A stretch of DNA of 64,000 bases from NCBI RefSeq assembly GCF_001418015.1, contig NZ_LIQG01000024.1, positions 1 through 64,000 of the forward strand, read 5' to 3'. A program made the position numbers and the translations under genes. The notes beneath the pieces were generated by a model, which did not search any database, was not told where the DNA came from, and worked only from the letters and a program-made list of their open reading frames with translations. Below, in pieces: positions 1 through 8,103 of the stretch (the stretch's first letter is position 1; every line of letters starts with the position of its first letter). This stretch comes from Lacinutrix mariniflava. Its GTDB lineage: Bacteria > Bacteroidota > Bacteroidia > Flavobacteriales > Flavobacteriaceae.

Positions 1-24
1 TTTTTTTTTTTTATACTTTATAGT

Positions 25-216
25 TTATTTTGCTAAAACACATTCTTTGCAATCTTTAACTTCACCATAATACGTTTCTCTGTATTTGTGTAATGTCTGA
101 ACTGGTATACCAAGAAATCGCTTTTTAATGTAAGTTACCTTAGCGTTTAATCGTCCCATTTTAGGTCCGAATCTGTTTTCTTGAATTGTCTCTCTTTTTA
201 CTTGTATCAATCTCAT
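25..216 (-). CDS. Small conserved hypothetical protein
   Basis: A basic protein of about 63 residues ending in a short Cys-containing tail (KDCKECVLAK). I recognise the general look of a small flavobacterial protein (a KYRETYYGEVKDC-like C-terminus) but can assign no function. The open frame extends to 294. I prefer the internal ATG at 216 because translation from there begins MRLIQVKRE, directly ahead of the well-formed part. The upstream extension runs through a 24-bp palindrome (260-283) that looks non-coding. The two cysteines, three residues apart, could bind metal, but one pair is not enough to claim a zinc site. No signal peptide or membrane segment is visible. Confidence 0.55.
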   Translation of the reverse strand: MRLIQVKRETIQENRFGPKMGRLNAKVTYIKKRFLGIPVQTLHKYRETYYGEVKDCKECVLAK

Positions 217-259
217 ATGCTCTTTTCTATAGTTCTTAGAAGGTAACATGTGTTTGCTA

Positions 260-283
260 TTTATCACTTTTATAAGTGATAAA
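260..283. promoter_or_regulatory. 10-bp inverted repeat upstream of the small gene
   Basis: TTTATCACTT and AAGTGATAAA form a perfect inverted repeat around a 4-base centre. It lies 44-67 bases before the preferred ATG at 216. It could be an operator for a dimeric regulator or a hairpin in the leader. It has no T-tract on the minus strand to make it a terminator for that gene. The assignment as a regulatory site is inference. Confidence 0.3.
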
Positions 284-475
284 ATTATTAACACGCTCGC
301 TTCATAATATCTATTTCATTAAATACAAAGAAACCAAGATATAAGACCAACTACAAACATAACGAGTTAAGTCTTTGTTAACCAATTTATTAATATCACA
401 TCAATAAAAAAAAGTGGTTAAAATTATTAGACTCGTAAAGAGTTACTGTTTATTTTTAAGATTTGATAATGGGAA

Positions 476-1489
476 TTATAGTGTTTGCTGCCACTTCCAT
501 GCAGATTCCATAGCATCATCTAAAGTAGATTTTGCTTTCCAACCTAGAACCGCATTCGCTTTATTAGTATCTGCATAAGCAGAAATAACATCGCCATCTC
601 GCTTGTCTACAATTTTATAATTAAGCTTTTTATTAGAAACACGCTCGAAAGATTGAATCACTTCTAGGACAGAACTAGGTGTTCCTGTTCCTAAGTTAAA
701 AACTTCAAAATTCTCTTTATATTTTTTATTTAATAGCCTTTTAAGCGCAATTACATGAGCCTTTGCTATATCTACCACATGTATATAGTCGCGAACGCAC
801 GTACCATCTTTGGTTGGGTAATTATCTCCAAACACAGATAGCTGTTCCCGTACTCCAGCTCCTGTTTGGGTAATATATGGCACTAAATTTTGTGGTACTC
901 CAATTGGTAATTCTCCAATTTGAGCAGATTTATGCGCTCCAATAGGATTAAAGTATCGCAAAGCGATAGTATTAAAATTTTGGTTTGCCTTACAAGTATC
1001 TTTTAGTATGGCTTCTCCTATTTGTTTGGTGTTTCCGTATGGAGATTCGGCTGCTTTTATTGGCGCTTCTTCTGTTATTGGCATTTTATCTGCTTGACCA
1101 TAAACAGTGCAAGACGAACTAAAAATAAAATTAGCGTTGTCTTTTTTATTTAGCTCTTGAAGGACATAAATTAAGGTGCTTACATTATTCTCGTAATATA
1201 ATAATGGATTACCCACACTCTCTCCTACTGCTTTACTTGCTGCAAAGTGAATGACTCCAGAAAGATCGTCGTATTTTTTAAAAAACTCTTGAGTTTTAAG
1301 TTTATTTCTTAAATCGAAGTTCTCGAATTCAGGTAATTCTCCACTTATGGCTAAAATACCGTCTAAGACTTTAGTTGAGGCGTTAGATAAATTATCTATA
1401 ATTACAACTTTAAAACCCGCTTCTTGCAAAGCAACTACTGTATGCGAACCAATATAACCTAATCCTCCTGTTACTAATATCTTTGACAT
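476..1489 (-). CDS. galE: UDP-glucose 4-epimerase
   Basis: Extended short-chain dehydrogenase/reductase that interconverts UDP-glucose and UDP-galactose in the cytoplasm, feeding envelope polysaccharide synthesis. The N-terminus (MSKILVTGGLGYIGSHT) carries the NAD-binding GxxGxxG. Further on come FSSSCTVYG followed by SPYGNTK (the Tyr-x-x-x-Lys catalytic pair) and ALRYFNPIGAH, typical of GalE. Length is 337 residues, normal for the family. The frame is open 44 codons further upstream to 1621, but that part translates the structured intergenic element at 1531-1632. I therefore place the start at the ATG ending at 1489. The aminotransferase gene lies upstream on the same strand. Confidence 0.93.
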   Translation of the reverse strand: MSKILVTGGLGYIGSHTVVALQEAGFKVVIIDNLSNASTKVLDGILAISGELPEFENFDLRNKLKTQEFFKKYDDLSGVIHFAASKAVGESVGNPLLYYENNVSTLIYVLQELNKKDNANFIFSSSCTVYGQADKMPITEEAPIKAAESPYGNTKQIGEAILKDTCKANQNFNTIALRYFNPIGAHKSAQIGELPIGVPQNLVPYITQTGAGVREQLSVFGDNYPTKDGTCVRDYIHVVDIAKAHVIALKRLLNKKYKENFEVFNLGTGTPSSVLEVIQSFERVSNKKLNYKIVDKRDGDVISAYADTNKANAVLGWKAKSTLDDAMESAWKWQQTL

Positions 1490-1530
1490 TTTTTGAAACT
1501 TAAGTCTTCGGTTTTTATTACTATTTCTAG

Positions 1531-1632
1531 TCTCGCGAGAAGGATGGAAACGGCATCCTTTTTTGCTTTTTCTGCAGAAAAGATATAGTGGACAGCCTGA
1601 CTTTTGGCTCATAAAAGCCAAAAGTCTCGCCC
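1531..1632 (+). ncRNA. Structured flavobacterial intergenic element (possible Flavo-1-like RNA)
   Basis: A compact series of hairpins. AAGGAT/ATCCTT lie at 1540-1560 around GGAAACGGC. A TTTTCTGCAGAAAA palindrome follows near 1568-1581, then the single-stranded-looking block GATATAGTGGACAGCC, then ACTTTTGGCT/AGCCAAAAGT at 1600-1625. I recognise the pattern GGAAACGGCATCCTTTTT-hairpin-GATATAGyGGA-AGC as one that recurs between genes in flavobacterial genomes. The Rfam family Flavo-1 is one candidate identity, from memory and unverified. It sits between galE and the aminotransferase, both on the minus strand, so the motif reads opposite to them. It inflates the galE open frame with a spurious 5' extension. 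Confidence 0.5.
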
Positions 1633-1640
1633 AAAATAAA

Positions 1641-2798
1641 TTAATTATTGTCTATAAAATCTATTACTGTTTTGGTAATAAAATCTATTTGTTCTTGATC
1701 TAATTCTGTATGCATTGGTAGAGAAAGCACTTCTTTTACCAATTGGTTTGTTACTGTAAAATCTGCTTCATTGTAACGAGAATCTACATATGCTTTTTGC
1801 CTGTGTAATGGAATTGGATAATAGACACCACATGGAATCTGATTTTCGTTTAAATGCTTTACTAAAGCATCTCTATCTGCATCTACTATTTTAAGTGTGT
1901 ATTGGTGAAATACGTGGCAATCGCAAGTGTCGCAAATACCTTCGCAATTATTTACCGTTTTTGGTGTAATAATTTTTGAATGACCAGCGAATGCTTTGTT
2001 GTATGCCCGAGCTGCTTTTTTACGCGCATTATTATAAGTGTCTAAATGCGGTAATTTAGCATTTAAAACGGCTGCCTGAATAGAATCTAAGCGTGAATTT
2101 ACACCTACAACATCGTGGTGGTAACGTTCGTACATTCCATGATTAACGACACCTCTAATTATATGAGCTAAATCGTCATCGTTTGTAAAAATTGCGCCTC
2201 CATCTCCATAACATCCTAAGTTTTTAGATGGAAAGAAAGAAGTTGATGCTACATGTCCAATGGTTCCAGACATGGCTTTCTCTCCTTTACTATTGGTGTA
2301 TTTTGCACCAATTCCTTGTGCGTTATCTTCTATTATGTATAAATTATGTTCTTCTGCTAAAGCCATTAATGCCTCCATATTTGCACATTGTCCAAATAAA
2401 TGCACAGGAACTATAGCCTTGGTTTTCGGCGTAATTGCTTTTTTTACAGCTTCGATATCTATGTTAAAATCGTCTGGATTAACATCTACCAAAACGGGTG
2501 TTAAGTTTAACAGCGCAATGACTTCTACGGTTGCAGCAAAAGTAAAATCGGCAGTTATAACCTCATCTCCTGGTTTTAAACCCAATCCCATCATTGCAAT
2601 TTGCAAAGCATCTGTCCCATTTGCGCATGGTATAACGTGCTTGACACCTAAATAGGTTTCTAAGTTTTTTTGAAATTCGTGAACCTTAGGTCCATTTACA
2701 AAGGCTGTAGTTTCTAAAACTTCTTGAATAGAGTCGTTAACCTCTTGTTTTATTTGGGCGTATTGACCTTTTAGGTCAACCATTTGTATTTTTTTCAT
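1641..2798 (-). CDS. DegT/DnrJ/EryC1/StrS family PLP-dependent sugar aminotransferase
   Basis: Predicted to transaminate a keto-sugar nucleotide during surface polysaccharide or LPS sugar synthesis. Family marks are all present: the PCANGTDALQIA phosphate-binding turn (about 57-68), the VPVHLFGQ strand, IIEDNAQGIGA with the PLP-contacting Asp, and SFFPSKNLGCYGDGGA with the Schiff-base lysine at 192. Its 385 residues are full length. A small Cys cluster (EGICDTCDCHVFHQY) sits before the C-terminal domain, as in WbpE/WlbC-like members. Substrate cannot be fixed by eye; a UDP-2-acetamido-3-keto-hexuronic acid is one possibility. It lies upstream of galE on the same strand and divergent from waaA, all fitting envelope glycan synthesis. 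Confidence 0.88.
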   Translation of the reverse strand: MKKIQMVDLKGQYAQIKQEVNDSIQEVLETTAFVNGPKVHEFQKNLETYLGVKHVIPCANGTDALQIAMMGLGLKPGDEVITADFTFAATVEVIALLNLTPVLVDVNPDDFNIDIEAVKKAITPKTKAIVPVHLFGQCANMEALMALAEEHNLYIIEDNAQGIGAKYTNSKGEKAMSGTIGHVASTSFFPSKNLGCYGDGGAIFTNDDDLAHIIRGVVNHGMYERYHHDVVGVNSRLDSIQAAVLNAKLPHLDTYNNARKKAARAYNKAFAGHSKIITPKTVNNCEGICDTCDCHVFHQYTLKIVDADRDALVKHLNENQIPCGVYYPIPLHRQKAYVDSRYNEADFTVTNQLVKEVLSLPMHTELDQEQIDFITKTVIDFIDNN

Positions 2799-2867
2799 GA
2801 AACGAATTTACAAAATTCGCAAATGCTAAACAATGAATTATGTATTTTAGCACAAAGCTTTTTTAAA

Positions 2868-4103
2868 TTGAATTTATTGTACTCTTTTGGAATCTTAATT
2901 GCTGGTTTACTACTTAAAATTATTGCAATTTTTAATACTAAAATAAAACTTGGTGTTGAAGGTCGAGCCGATACTTTTAGTAAATTAAAAACGATTATAA
3001 CTGCTAATGATAAGACATTATGGTTTCATTGCGCATCTTTAGGTGAATATGAACAAGGCCTGCCTGTTTTTACAGAACTACGAAAGGATTACCCAACACA
3101 TAAAATTGTTCTCTCCTTCTTCTCACCATCGGGTTACGAAATAAGAAAAAATGCACCTTTTGCAGATGTTGTAATTTATCTTCCTTTAGATAGTAGAGCA
3201 AATGCGAAACGTTTTTTAGATTTAGTAAATCCTGAATTAACCATTTTTGTTAAATATGAAATATGGCCTAATATTTTAAATGAATTAAAAAAAAGAGAGT
3301 TAAAGGCTGTATTGATTTCGGCGGTATTTAGAGAGAATCAATCTTTTTTTAAGTGGTACGGTAAGCATACAAAAGAAGCCTTATTTGCTTTTGAACATAT
3401 TTTTACTCAAAATGAAGCGTCGAAACTACTTCTAGAAAGCATTGACTACAATAGTGTAACTGTTTCTGGTGACACTAGATTTGATCGCGTTACAAACCAG
3501 TTAAAACAAGACAACACTTTAGACTTTATTTCAGAATTTAAAGACGATAACCTTTGTGTAGTTATAGGAAGTTCTTGGCCTGAAGACGAAAAACTACTTG
3601 TAAATTACATAAACACTCAAGCGAACAAAACAACGAAATTTATTATTGCGCCTCACAATATAAAGACTGCACAAATTGAAAGTTTAAAACGCAGCATCTC
3701 CAAAAAATGTGTTCTATTTTCTGAGAAGAAAGGAAAAAGGCTTAACGATTATGAAGTATTAATATTAGACACCATTGGCTTACTAACTAAGGTTTACAGT
3801 TATGCTGATATAGCCTACATTGGTGGAGCAATGGGCACAACAGGTTTACACAATACGCTAGAAGCAGCGGTTTTTGGGGTGCCTATAATAATAGGTAAAA
3901 ACCACTTTAAGTTTCCTGAAGCTCAAACGATGATTAATAACATAGGTATGATCTCTATTTCTAATCAAGAAGAACTTACTAATGCTCTAGATTTATTCAT
4001 TTCAAATAATGAGCAAAGAACTAGATACGGAGAGAATAATTTCAATTATATTAAAAAAAACAAAGGTGCAGTGGTCCAAATACTCCACTTTTTACGTATT
4101 TAA
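2868..4103 (+). CDS. waaA: 3-deoxy-D-manno-octulosonic acid (Kdo) transferase
   Basis: Inner-membrane-anchored GT30 enzyme that adds Kdo to lipid A precursor. The N-terminal membrane segment (LLYSFGILIAGLLLKIIAIFN) leads into VEGRADTF. WFHCASLGEYEQG follows, containing the conserved catalytic Glu region. KYEIWPN, VSGDTRFDRV, GSSWPEDE and the C-terminal GGAMGTTGLHNTLEAAVFGVP nucleotide-sugar site are all recognisable. The frame is open from 2784, but ATGs at 2784 and 2823 would place the start inside, or very close to, the divergent gene's control region. A TTG at 2868 gives the usual short N-terminus beginning MNLLYSFG, about 411 residues. The start is therefore an inference. The gene is full length with no defect. 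Confidence 0.9.
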   Translation: MNLLYSFGILIAGLLLKIIAIFNTKIKLGVEGRADTFSKLKTIITANDKTLWFHCASLGEYEQGLPVFTELRKDYPTHKIVLSFFSPSGYEIRKNAPFADVVIYLPLDSRANAKRFLDLVNPELTIFVKYEIWPNILNELKKRELKAVLISAVFRENQSFFKWYGKHTKEALFAFEHIFTQNEASKLLLESIDYNSVTVSGDTRFDRVTNQLKQDNTLDFISEFKDDNLCVVIGSSWPEDEKLLVNYINTQANKTTKFIIAPHNIKTAQIESLKRSISKKCVLFSEKKGKRLNDYEVLILDTIGLLTKVYSYADIAYIGGAMGTTGLHNTLEAAVFGVPIIIGKNHFKFPEAQTMINNIGMISISNQEELTNALDLFISNNEQRTRYGENNFNYIKKNKGAVVQILHFLRI

Positions 4104-4217
4104 ACTGAAGTTATTGCTTTTTATCAATTAACTGTTAAAAAATATGATTTGAAAATGTTAAAATTAGTTTTCAAAATAGTAATTTCACCACTTGAATTAA
4201 TTTAAAACTAAAAACCA

Positions 4218-4619
4218 ATGAAAAAATTATTATTAAGCGCAGCTCTAGTATTAGCATTAAGCGTAACATTTACTTCTTGTAGAGAGGTAAAAGAAGGAAC
4301 GGATTCTGTAGGAGATACTTTAGAAAATGCTGCTGACGCAACAGGAGATACTCTTGAAGATGCTGTTGATGCAACAGGAGATGCACTTGAAGACGCTGGA
4401 GAAGCTGTTGGAGATGCTGCTGAAGGAGCTGTAGATGCTGCTGGAAATGCAGTTGAAGCAACTGGAGATGCTATTAAAGACGGTGCTAACTCTGTAAAAG
4501 AAGGAGCAAAAGATGCTGCTAACAAAGTAGAAGAAGGTGCTAAAAATGCTGCTGACGCGACTAAAGACGGTGTTAAAAACGCTGCTAACGCAATGAAAAA
4601 AGAAGCAGATAAATTATAA
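4218..4619 (+). CDS. Small lipoprotein made of nine 11-residue (hendecad) repeats
   Basis: A 133-residue protein. Residues 1-21 are a lipoprotein signal (hydrophobic core, lipobox FTSC, Cys21). After a short linker, residues 32-130 are nine tandem 11-residue units, each starting GD/GN or KD/KN, with Ala at fixed positions (for example GDTLEDAVDAT, KDAANKVEEGA). An 11-residue period predicts a long amphipathic helix like that of LEA-group-3 or apolipoprotein-like proteins. The first five units are acidic and the last four lysine-rich, so charge changes along the rod. It probably sits in the periplasm, anchored to a membrane. Function is unknown; stress protection, membrane association or spacing of the envelope are possibilities. 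It stands alone between waaA and a strong terminator. Confidence 0.85.
   Translation: MKKLLLSAALVLALSVTFTSCREVKEGTDSVGDTLENAADATGDTLEDAVDATGDALEDAGEAVGDAAEGAVDAAGNAVEATGDAIKDGANSVKEGAKDAANKVEEGAKNAADATKDGVKNAANAMKKEADKL
4311..4607 (+). repeat. 33-bp imperfect tandem repeat inside the lipoprotein gene
   Basis: Nine in-frame 33-base units encode the 11-residue repeats. The first three begin GGAGATACT, GGAGATACT and GGAGATGCA, and the fourth GGAGATGCTG. Units 6-9 have diverged and begin AAAGA or AAAAA. The higher identity of the first units suggests recent duplication at the 5' end, so copy number may vary between strains. Confidence 0.8.
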
Positions 4620-4646
4620 GCTTTAATAATAAAGCTTAGTATTACT

Positions 4647-4681
4647 AAAATCGTCTAAATAAATTTAGACGATTTTTTTTT
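4647..4681 (+). terminator. Intrinsic terminator of the hendecad lipoprotein gene
   Basis: AATCGTCTAAAT pairs with ATTTAGACGATT across a two-base loop and is followed by eight to nine Ts. It lies 28 bases after the stop codon. The rest of 4682-4855, up to the stop of the convergent glucosidase gene, is AT-rich with no feature I can support. Confidence 0.85.
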
Positions 4682-4855
4682 GCACTTAAATAAAATTGGC
4701 ACAGCCCATTAGTGACAATGATCTTGAATTAATTTTGCTATTAATACTTCTATAAGATTAAATGATTATTAATTTTACAATAATACCAAACCGCTTTTTT
4801 AATAAAAGGTTATTAAAAAACATTTAAATCTATAAGAATCTAAAAACATTATAGA

Positions 4856-7213
4856 TTAATCAATAACCGTAAAACTAGCTTTGTTTTTTGTTTGAGAACT
4901 ACCACCAATCCAAACATTAAATTCTCCAGGTTCAACTTCCCATATTTTATTAACGGTATAGAATTGTAATGCTTTAGAATCTATAGAAAACGTAACAGTC
5001 TTAGTTTCTCCTGATTTAAGCATGATTTTTTGAAAGCCTTTTAATTCTTTTGTTGGCCGCGTTATACTTCCTACTAAATCTCTAATGTAAAGTTGTACAA
5101 CTTCTTCTCCGGTACGATCGCCTGTATTAGTAACATTAACAGTAGCTTTTAGGATTCCATTTGATTTTATTTCCGATTTAGAAATCTCTAAATTACTATA
5201 TTCAAAAGTTGTATAGCTCAATCCAAAACCAAAAGAATACAATGCCGATTTTGGCGCATCGCGATATCCTGAAAATGTAACATGCGTAGGATTATAAGGT
5301 CTTCCAGTATTTTTCTGATTGTAATACAAAGGCTCTTGACCAACGTTATGCGGAAAAGAAATAGGTAATTTACCCGACGGATTATAATCGCCAAAAAGGA
5401 CATCTGCAATAGCATGTCCGGATTGCGAGCCTAAATGCCAGCATTCTAAAATAGAAGGCACCAATTCCGTTGGCCGACTTAAATCCATAGGTCGGCCATT
5501 CATTAATACAATAACAATATTGGGATTCACTGCCTTTACAGCATTTAATAATTCCATTTGAAGTCCTTTAAAGCCAATATCTGTTTGACTTCGTCCTTCA
5601 CCGGTTTGATATGCATCTTCTCCAATAGCTAATAAAACAACATCTGCCTGCTTTGCTACCTCAACCGCTTTTTTAATACCAGAACGATCTGTAGTATTAA
5701 ATTTTAACGGATGTAAAAATTGATTTTCACCAGGCTCAACAGTAGGTATGGTTAAATCAATTCCTTTTGCATAATGTACTTTAGTATTTTTATCAACGGA
5801 AGCTTTTACGCCTTCTAATAATGAAATAGCAGAATTATACTGAGCTTTAGCTCTCCAATTACCTAGCGGAGCATTTTTATCGTCTGCCAAAGGACCAATA
5901 ACTGCAATACTTCCAATACTTTTGGAAAGCGGTAGTATATTATTTTCATTTTTTAAAAGAACAATTGACTTTCTAGCCACATCACGCGCAATTTCTAAAT
6001 TTTCTGGAGAATACACTTCGGTACGTTCTAGTTCTTCATTACAATACTTATAAGGATCCTCAAACAATCCCAATTCAAATTTAATTCTCAAAATACGTTT
6101 TACAGCATCATCTAATTGGGCTAGATTTACTTTTTTTTCTTTTAAAAGAATTTCTAAAAATGCCTCGTAAGCATAAGATTCCATATCCATGTCACTTCCA
6201 GCATTTAAGGCAATTTCCGCTGCATGCTTTTTATCTTTAGCATAACCGTGCGCTACCATTTCACCAATACTTCCCCAATCGGAAACCATAAAACCGTTCC
6301 AATTCCATTTTCCTTTTAACAAATCTCTTTGAAGCGCCTTATGTCCTGTTGCCGGAATACCATCAATATCATTAAAAGAATTCATAAACGTCGCTACACC
6401 AGCATCTGCAGCAGCTTTAAATGGAGGTAGTATGATGTTATGCAATTCGTGTTCTCCAATATTTACCGTATTATAATCACGGCCAGCTTCTCCAAAACCA
6501 TAACCTGCAAAATGCTTTGCACAAGCTGCTATTGTAAGATTACTAGACAAATCATTTCCTTGAAAACCATTTATTCTAGCTACTCCTATTTCAGAATTTA
6601 AAAAAGTATCTTCTCCAGCACCTTCCATAACTCTTCCCCAACGCGCGTCTCTTGATACATCTATCATTGGAGCAAACGTCCAGTTTAAACCTGATGCTGC
6701 AGATTCTTTTGCTGCAATAGCGGCAGATTGCTTTATAATGTCTAAATCCCAACTTGAACTTTCTCCTAATGGGATAGGAAAAATCGTTTTATAACCATGA
6801 ATGACATCGTAAGCAAAAATTAATGGAATTTTTAACCTAGAGTTATCCATAACAATACGTTGTGTTTCTCGAATTGAAGCTACAGATGTAACATTAAGCA
6901 TTGAGCCTACTTCTCCCTTTTTAAGTTTATCTAATTTATATTGATCTCCCTTTGAAGAAGAAGGGCCAGTAACATCCCATCCACCACTATACTGAACAAG
7001 TTGCCCAATTTTCTCATTAACTCTCATTAATGCTAATACAGAGTCTACTTTTTTTTCTGTAACACTACTATAAATATTAGTAGCGTTCACTTTTGTATTT
7101 AAATAAGCCGGTAAAAGCTGATTTTTTTCTTGTGCTGATAATTTACAATAACCTGAAATTACTAAAACAACCGAAATGATAAATTTGTAAAAAAATGAAG
7201 GAGATAATCTCAT
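4856..7213 (-). CDS. bglX: Periplasmic GH3 beta-glucosidase (BglX-like)
   Basis: Exo-acting glycoside hydrolase expected to release glucose from beta-gluco-oligosaccharides in the periplasm. A signal peptide (hydrophobic 8-27, then SAQ) precedes the GH3 N-terminal barrel. That barrel has GRVMEGAGEDTFL, the KHF motif at 233-235 and the nucleophile Asp312 in MVSDWGS. The GH3 C-terminal alpha/beta domain follows (SIVLLKNENNILPL, AIGEDAYQTGEGRSQ), then a fibronectin-III-like end (NTGDRTGEEVVQLYIRD). At 785 residues it is full length. It is the last gene of a three-gene run with the EEP protein (11-base gap) and the GDPD-GH16 fusion. This suggests it finishes oligosaccharides released by that GH16 domain. 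Confidence 0.92.
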   Translation of the reverse strand: MRLSPSFFYKFIISVVLVISGYCKLSAQEKNQLLPAYLNTKVNATNIYSSVTEKKVDSVLALMRVNEKIGQLVQYSGGWDVTGPSSSKGDQYKLDKLKKGEVGSMLNVTSVASIRETQRIVMDNSRLKIPLIFAYDVIHGYKTIFPIPLGESSSWDLDIIKQSAAIAAKESAASGLNWTFAPMIDVSRDARWGRVMEGAGEDTFLNSEIGVARINGFQGNDLSSNLTIAACAKHFAGYGFGEAGRDYNTVNIGEHELHNIILPPFKAAADAGVATFMNSFNDIDGIPATGHKALQRDLLKGKWNWNGFMVSDWGSIGEMVAHGYAKDKKHAAEIALNAGSDMDMESYAYEAFLEILLKEKKVNLAQLDDAVKRILRIKFELGLFEDPYKYCNEELERTEVYSPENLEIARDVARKSIVLLKNENNILPLSKSIGSIAVIGPLADDKNAPLGNWRAKAQYNSAISLLEGVKASVDKNTKVHYAKGIDLTIPTVEPGENQFLHPLKFNTTDRSGIKKAVEVAKQADVVLLAIGEDAYQTGEGRSQTDIGFKGLQMELLNAVKAVNPNIVIVLMNGRPMDLSRPTELVPSILECWHLGSQSGHAIADVLFGDYNPSGKLPISFPHNVGQEPLYYNQKNTGRPYNPTHVTFSGYRDAPKSALYSFGFGLSYTTFEYSNLEISKSEIKSNGILKATVNVTNTGDRTGEEVVQLYIRDLVGSITRPTKELKGFQKIMLKSGETKTVTFSIDSKALQFYTVNKIWEVEPGEFNVWIGGSSQTKNKASFTVID

Positions 7214-7224
7214 AAAATATAATA

Positions 7225-8100
7225 TTAAAATTCTAATTCAACAAAAACAGGAAAATGATCTGAAGGAAACTTAAAGTCAATCGCGCTTGAAAAGACAGCA
7301 TATTTATTAACTTTTAAATTAGATAATTTAGAAATTAAAATATAATCAATTCGTCTTGTAGCAAGTTCATTATACTTAAATCCATTGAATGTACCATCTG
7401 ATCCAAATTTAACTTTTGCTATGTCTTTAGAGTCATCCATCGTTGCTTTTGTTGATGAAATGACTTCACTATTTGGTTCCACATTAAAATCACCCATTAC
7501 TACTACAGGTAGGTTTTCTTTATTTACTAAACTTATTTTATCGAGAATAAGTTTTGTTCCTTCTTTTTGAGCCTCTGCCCCTATGTGATCTAAATGCGTA
7601 TTAAATACCCAAATTTTTTGGTTATTTTCTAACACCGTAAATAGTCCAAAAGTGCATATTCTTGGATAGGCAGAATCCCAACCTTTAGACATTTCGCTAG
7701 GCGTTTTTGACAACCAAAATGTATTTTCTTGTTCTACTTTTACTTTTTTTGAATTATAGTAAATTGCAGAATACTCACCTTTATTATCACCATCTCGTCC
7801 AGTACCAATATACTTGTAATCTGTTAATGAAGTATTTAAATCTTCAATTTGATTTGGCCTTGCTTCTTGCACTCCCATAATATCGGGCTCTAAAAATAAC
7901 ACTTGAGAACTAAAAAAATCTTTCCTGTTTGGCCATGCATTTTCTCCATCTGACGCTACATCTAAACGCATGTTATAGGTCATTACCTTTAGAAGTATTG
8001 GAGTTATATCATTTTCTGTATTTTGATTGGAGTTTCTTTTGGTTTCGCAACTAGCAAAAGCAATAAATACAAATCCAATAAATAATGTATTCCATTTCAT
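7225..8100 (-). CDS. Endonuclease/exonuclease/phosphatase (EEP) family lipoprotein
   Basis: A 291-residue lipoprotein (lipobox FASC, Cys18) with a complete EEP hydrolase domain: TYNMRLD, GVQEA (metal Glu), FNTHLDH, MGDFNVEP, RRIDYIL and SDHFPV. The fold covers DNase I, inositol-phosphate phosphatases and sphingomyelinases, all metal-dependent phosphoester hydrolases. The exact substrate cannot be read from sequence. Being exported and placed 3 bases after the GDPD-GH16 gene and 11 bases before the GH3 gene, it more likely acts on phosphoesters of an extracellular glycan or lipid than on nucleic acid. That is inference from context. No truncation or missing motif was noticed. Confidence 0.85.
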   Translation of the reverse strand: MKWNTLFIGFVFIAFASCETKRNSNQNTENDITPILLKVMTYNMRLDVASDGENAWPNRKDFFSSQVLFLEPDIMGVQEARPNQIEDLNTSLTDYKYIGTGRDGDNKGEYSAIYYNSKKVKVEQENTFWLSKTPSEMSKGWDSAYPRICTFGLFTVLENNQKIWVFNTHLDHIGAEAQKEGTKLILDKISLVNKENLPVVVMGDFNVEPNSEVISSTKATMDDSKDIAKVKFGSDGTFNGFKYNELATRRIDYILISKLSNLKVNKYAVFSSAIDFKFPSDHFPVFVELEF

Positions 8101-8103
8101 ATT

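Noticed and set aside
1-12. Run of 12 Ts at the window start as a terminator
   Set aside because: No hairpin can be seen because the sequence before it lies outside the window.
1490-1621. 44-residue N-terminal extension of GalE
   Set aside because: It translates hairpins of the intergenic element; the NAD-binding motif starts directly after the ATG at 1489.
4208-4525. 105-codon minus-strand frame opposite the hendecad lipoprotein
   Set aside because: Its Ser/Ala/Pro repeats are the complement of the 33-bp repeats; the plus-strand frame has a proper signal peptide and lipobox.
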